A model generated the notes under the pieces. That model was not told where the DNA came from. It worked only from the letters and a program-made list of their open reading frames with translations, and ran no database searches. This document shows, piece by piece, positions 15,539 through 16,699 of a DNA stretch of 16,699 nt. A program made the translations under genes and the position numbers. The first letter of the stretch is position 1. The number at the start of each line of letters is the position of its first letter. The stretch is from Vibrio tasmaniensis 1F-187 (GTDB taxonomy: Bacteria; Pseudomonadota; Gammaproteobacteria; Enterobacterales; Vibrionaceae): the NCBI RefSeq assembly GCF_000272405.2, contig NZ_AJZM02000077.1:1-16699 (forward strand), written 5' to 3'.

Positions 15539-15892
15539 AGTCACATTCCCCTTGTTAACCAGTCAAAACTGACGAGCGATTGAAAAATAGGCTCTCCCTA
15601 CATTTTAAGGTTAGACCCGCTTCGACAATTTTGCTTAACAATTATGTATTTATTTACAATTTTGCGTGTGAAAAACGTAGCGAGCGCAATAGGCAACTTG
15701 AGGCGTGTGGAATCGAATTATTTTACATTCGAGCGGATCTAACCGTTTGTTTTGTGATTTTAGGTCGCTTAACAATACTCACACTGGATTTATGTGTATT
15801 AGATGTATCACTGAGCTCTATTGATTTTCTGGAATGAAGTACCATATAATGCGCAACGTTATCCAAAGTTGCTCAATAAATAGGTAAATATA
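15539..15892. other. Divergent regulatory region between prkA and mipA/ompV, with short repeats
   Basis: This region should hold the promoters of both flanking genes. ACAATTTTGC occurs twice (15625-15634, 15656-15665). GCTTAACAAT occurs twice (15633-15642, 15767-15776). GGTTAGACCCGCT (15609-15621) has an inverted copy AGCGGATCTAACC (15731-15743), 12 of 13 matching. A plus-strand frame at 15580-15837 (85 codons from TTG) has no Shine-Dalgarno site or recognisable domain and is probably not a gene. A clear promoter for the outer-membrane gene is at 15821-15850; none stands out for prkA. Confidence 0.5.
15821..15850 (+). promoter_or_regulatory. Sigma-70 promoter of the MipA/OmpV gene
   Basis: TTGATT (15821-15826) and a perfect TATAAT (15845-15850) are separated by 18 bases. 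Transcription would start near 15857, giving a leader of about 36 bases that contains the Shine-Dalgarno AGG at 15882-15884. Confidence 0.65.
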
Positions 15893-16648
15893 GTGAAGAA
15901 TAATGGGTTAAAAATAGTGGCTATCAGTGTGGCGTTACTGGCTTCGACAGCAACGCATGCAAAAATATCGCAGTGGTCACTGGGCGTTGCCGCCTCTTAT
16001 TCTCCTGCTGTCTATAAAGAGACGCCGTCAAATCGTACGGTGATTCCCATGATTGGTTATGAAGGTGAGCATTTTTTCATGCGTGGATTCAGTGCGGGTT
16101 ATCGCTTGCTACCTGCAGGTTCACCACAGAATATTGTGTTTAGAGCGGTTTATGATCCAAGAACATTAAAGCCAAGTGACTCTGATAATGCTGATATCCA
16201 GAAGTTAGATGAGCGTAAAGCGTCGGTGTTGGGAGGTGTAAGCTATCAAGTGATTACATTGGTCGGTATGTTTGAAGCGACAGCGGGCTCAGACTTAGGG
16301 TTTAGGCACAATGGCATCTATGCAGAAGCGGCATGGCGCCTATCAATTCGTCGTAATGGCTGGGCGATTACACCATCTATTGGTTACTCGTATAACAGTA
16401 AGCGTTTGAATAATCACCTGTACGGAGTGAGTTCATCGGAAGCGGCGAGAACCAATTTAGATGAATTTGACGCTGACTGGGATGGCCAATACTTTATTGG
16501 CTTAGGTGGTTATCTGCATGTGACGCCAAATGTTCGAGTAACCGGCGGTGTGCGATATACCAACCTTGAAGGTAATATTGAAAATAGCCCAATACTTGAA
16601 AGTGGCATTAACATGGCCGCTAACGTCGGTGTCGCTTATGTATTCTAG
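15893..16648 (+). CDS. MipA/OmpV-family outer-membrane protein
   Basis: The product is a 251-residue predicted outer-membrane beta-barrel. A signal peptide covers residues 1-23 (MKNNGLKIVAISVALLASTATHA), with an Ala-x-Ala-like cleavage site before KISQWSLG. Alternating aromatic and glycine-rich strands follow, for example YFIGLGGYLHVTPNVRVTGG, and the chain ends in phenylalanine (VGVAYVF), as many barrel proteins do. E. coli MipA links MltA and PBP1B. Vibrio OmpV is an immunogenic outer-membrane protein that changes with salinity. Which role applies here cannot be read from sequence. The start is GTG 15893 with AGG eight bases upstream; no in-frame ATG precedes the signal peptide. In E. coli mipA is likewise divergent from yeaG, which supports family and orthology. 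No terminator is visible in the last 51 bases. Confidence 0.88.
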   Translation: MKNNGLKIVAISVALLASTATHAKISQWSLGVAASYSPAVYKETPSNRTVIPMIGYEGEHFFMRGFSAGYRLLPAGSPQNIVFRAVYDPRTLKPSDSDNADIQKLDERKASVLGGVSYQVITLVGMFEATAGSDLGFRHNGIYAEAAWRLSIRRNGWAITPSIGYSYNSKRLNNHLYGVSSSEAARTNLDEFDADWDGQYFIGLGGYLHVTPNVRVTGGVRYTNLEGNIENSPILESGINMAANVGVAYVF

Positions 16649-16699
16649 GTGCTTTGGCTTATCGCTTCATATATGAATGTCTCGTCCTAAAATACGTTG

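Noticed and set aside
15666..15760. CRP site in the prkA-mipA region
   Set aside because: Several TGTGA half-sites occur, but none has a TCACA partner six bases away.
15580..15837. 85-codon plus-strand open frame starting at TTG between prkA and mipA/ompV
   Set aside because: It has no Shine-Dalgarno site, no recognisable domain and a composition unlike the neighbouring genes, and it overlaps a region rich in regulatory-looking repeats.

Overview
The window looks like ordinary chromosomal backbone of a gammaproteobacterium, most likely a marine Vibrio. This rests on recognition of the proteins (Mlc, CheV, SohB/YciK, PrkA-YeaH-YcgB, MipA/OmpV) and on a gene order that partly matches E. coli: sohB divergent from yciK, and mipA divergent from yeaG/prkA-yeaH. 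I see no rRNA, tRNA, insertion sequence, integrase, CRISPR array or attachment site.

Layout. (1) 1-2939, plus strand: the ROK-family glucose repressor mlc, then the CheW-receiver chemotaxis protein cheV. The gap between them holds a long hairpin. The gap after cheV ends in a plus-strand terminator and may hold a small RNA. (2) 2940-8460, minus strand: the SOS mutagenesis cassette imuA-imuB-dnaE2, read right to left. A perfect LexA box (CTG-N10-CAG) lies 10 bases before the imuA start, overlapping a promoter. (3) 8435-10614: the divergent pair yciK (minus) and sohB (plus), each with a clear intrinsic terminator. (4) 10615-15538, minus strand: prkA-yeaH-ycgB, a stress-associated operon encoding an AAA+ kinase-like protein, a von Willebrand A protein and a SpoVR protein. 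It has a 143-base gap with repeats and a hairpin after prkA. (5) 15539-16699: a 354-base divergent regulatory region, then a MipA/OmpV-family outer-membrane protein on the plus strand.

How the genes work together. ImuA, ImuB and DnaE2 are expected to act as one DNA-damage-induced translesion synthesis machine under LexA. PrkA, YeaH and YcgB are expected to act together in starvation or stationary phase, but their joint chemistry is poorly understood. Mlc links PTS sugar flux to transcription, and CheV couples chemoreceptors to CheA.

Start sites were moved from the longest open frame for cheV (ATG 1689), yciK (GTG 9224) and prkA (ATG 15538), because Shine-Dalgarno spacing and family N-termini favour the internal starts. 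I did not find a convincing unknown protein system. The less-explained material is all non-coding: hairpins, short tandem or direct repeats, and one possible small RNA.
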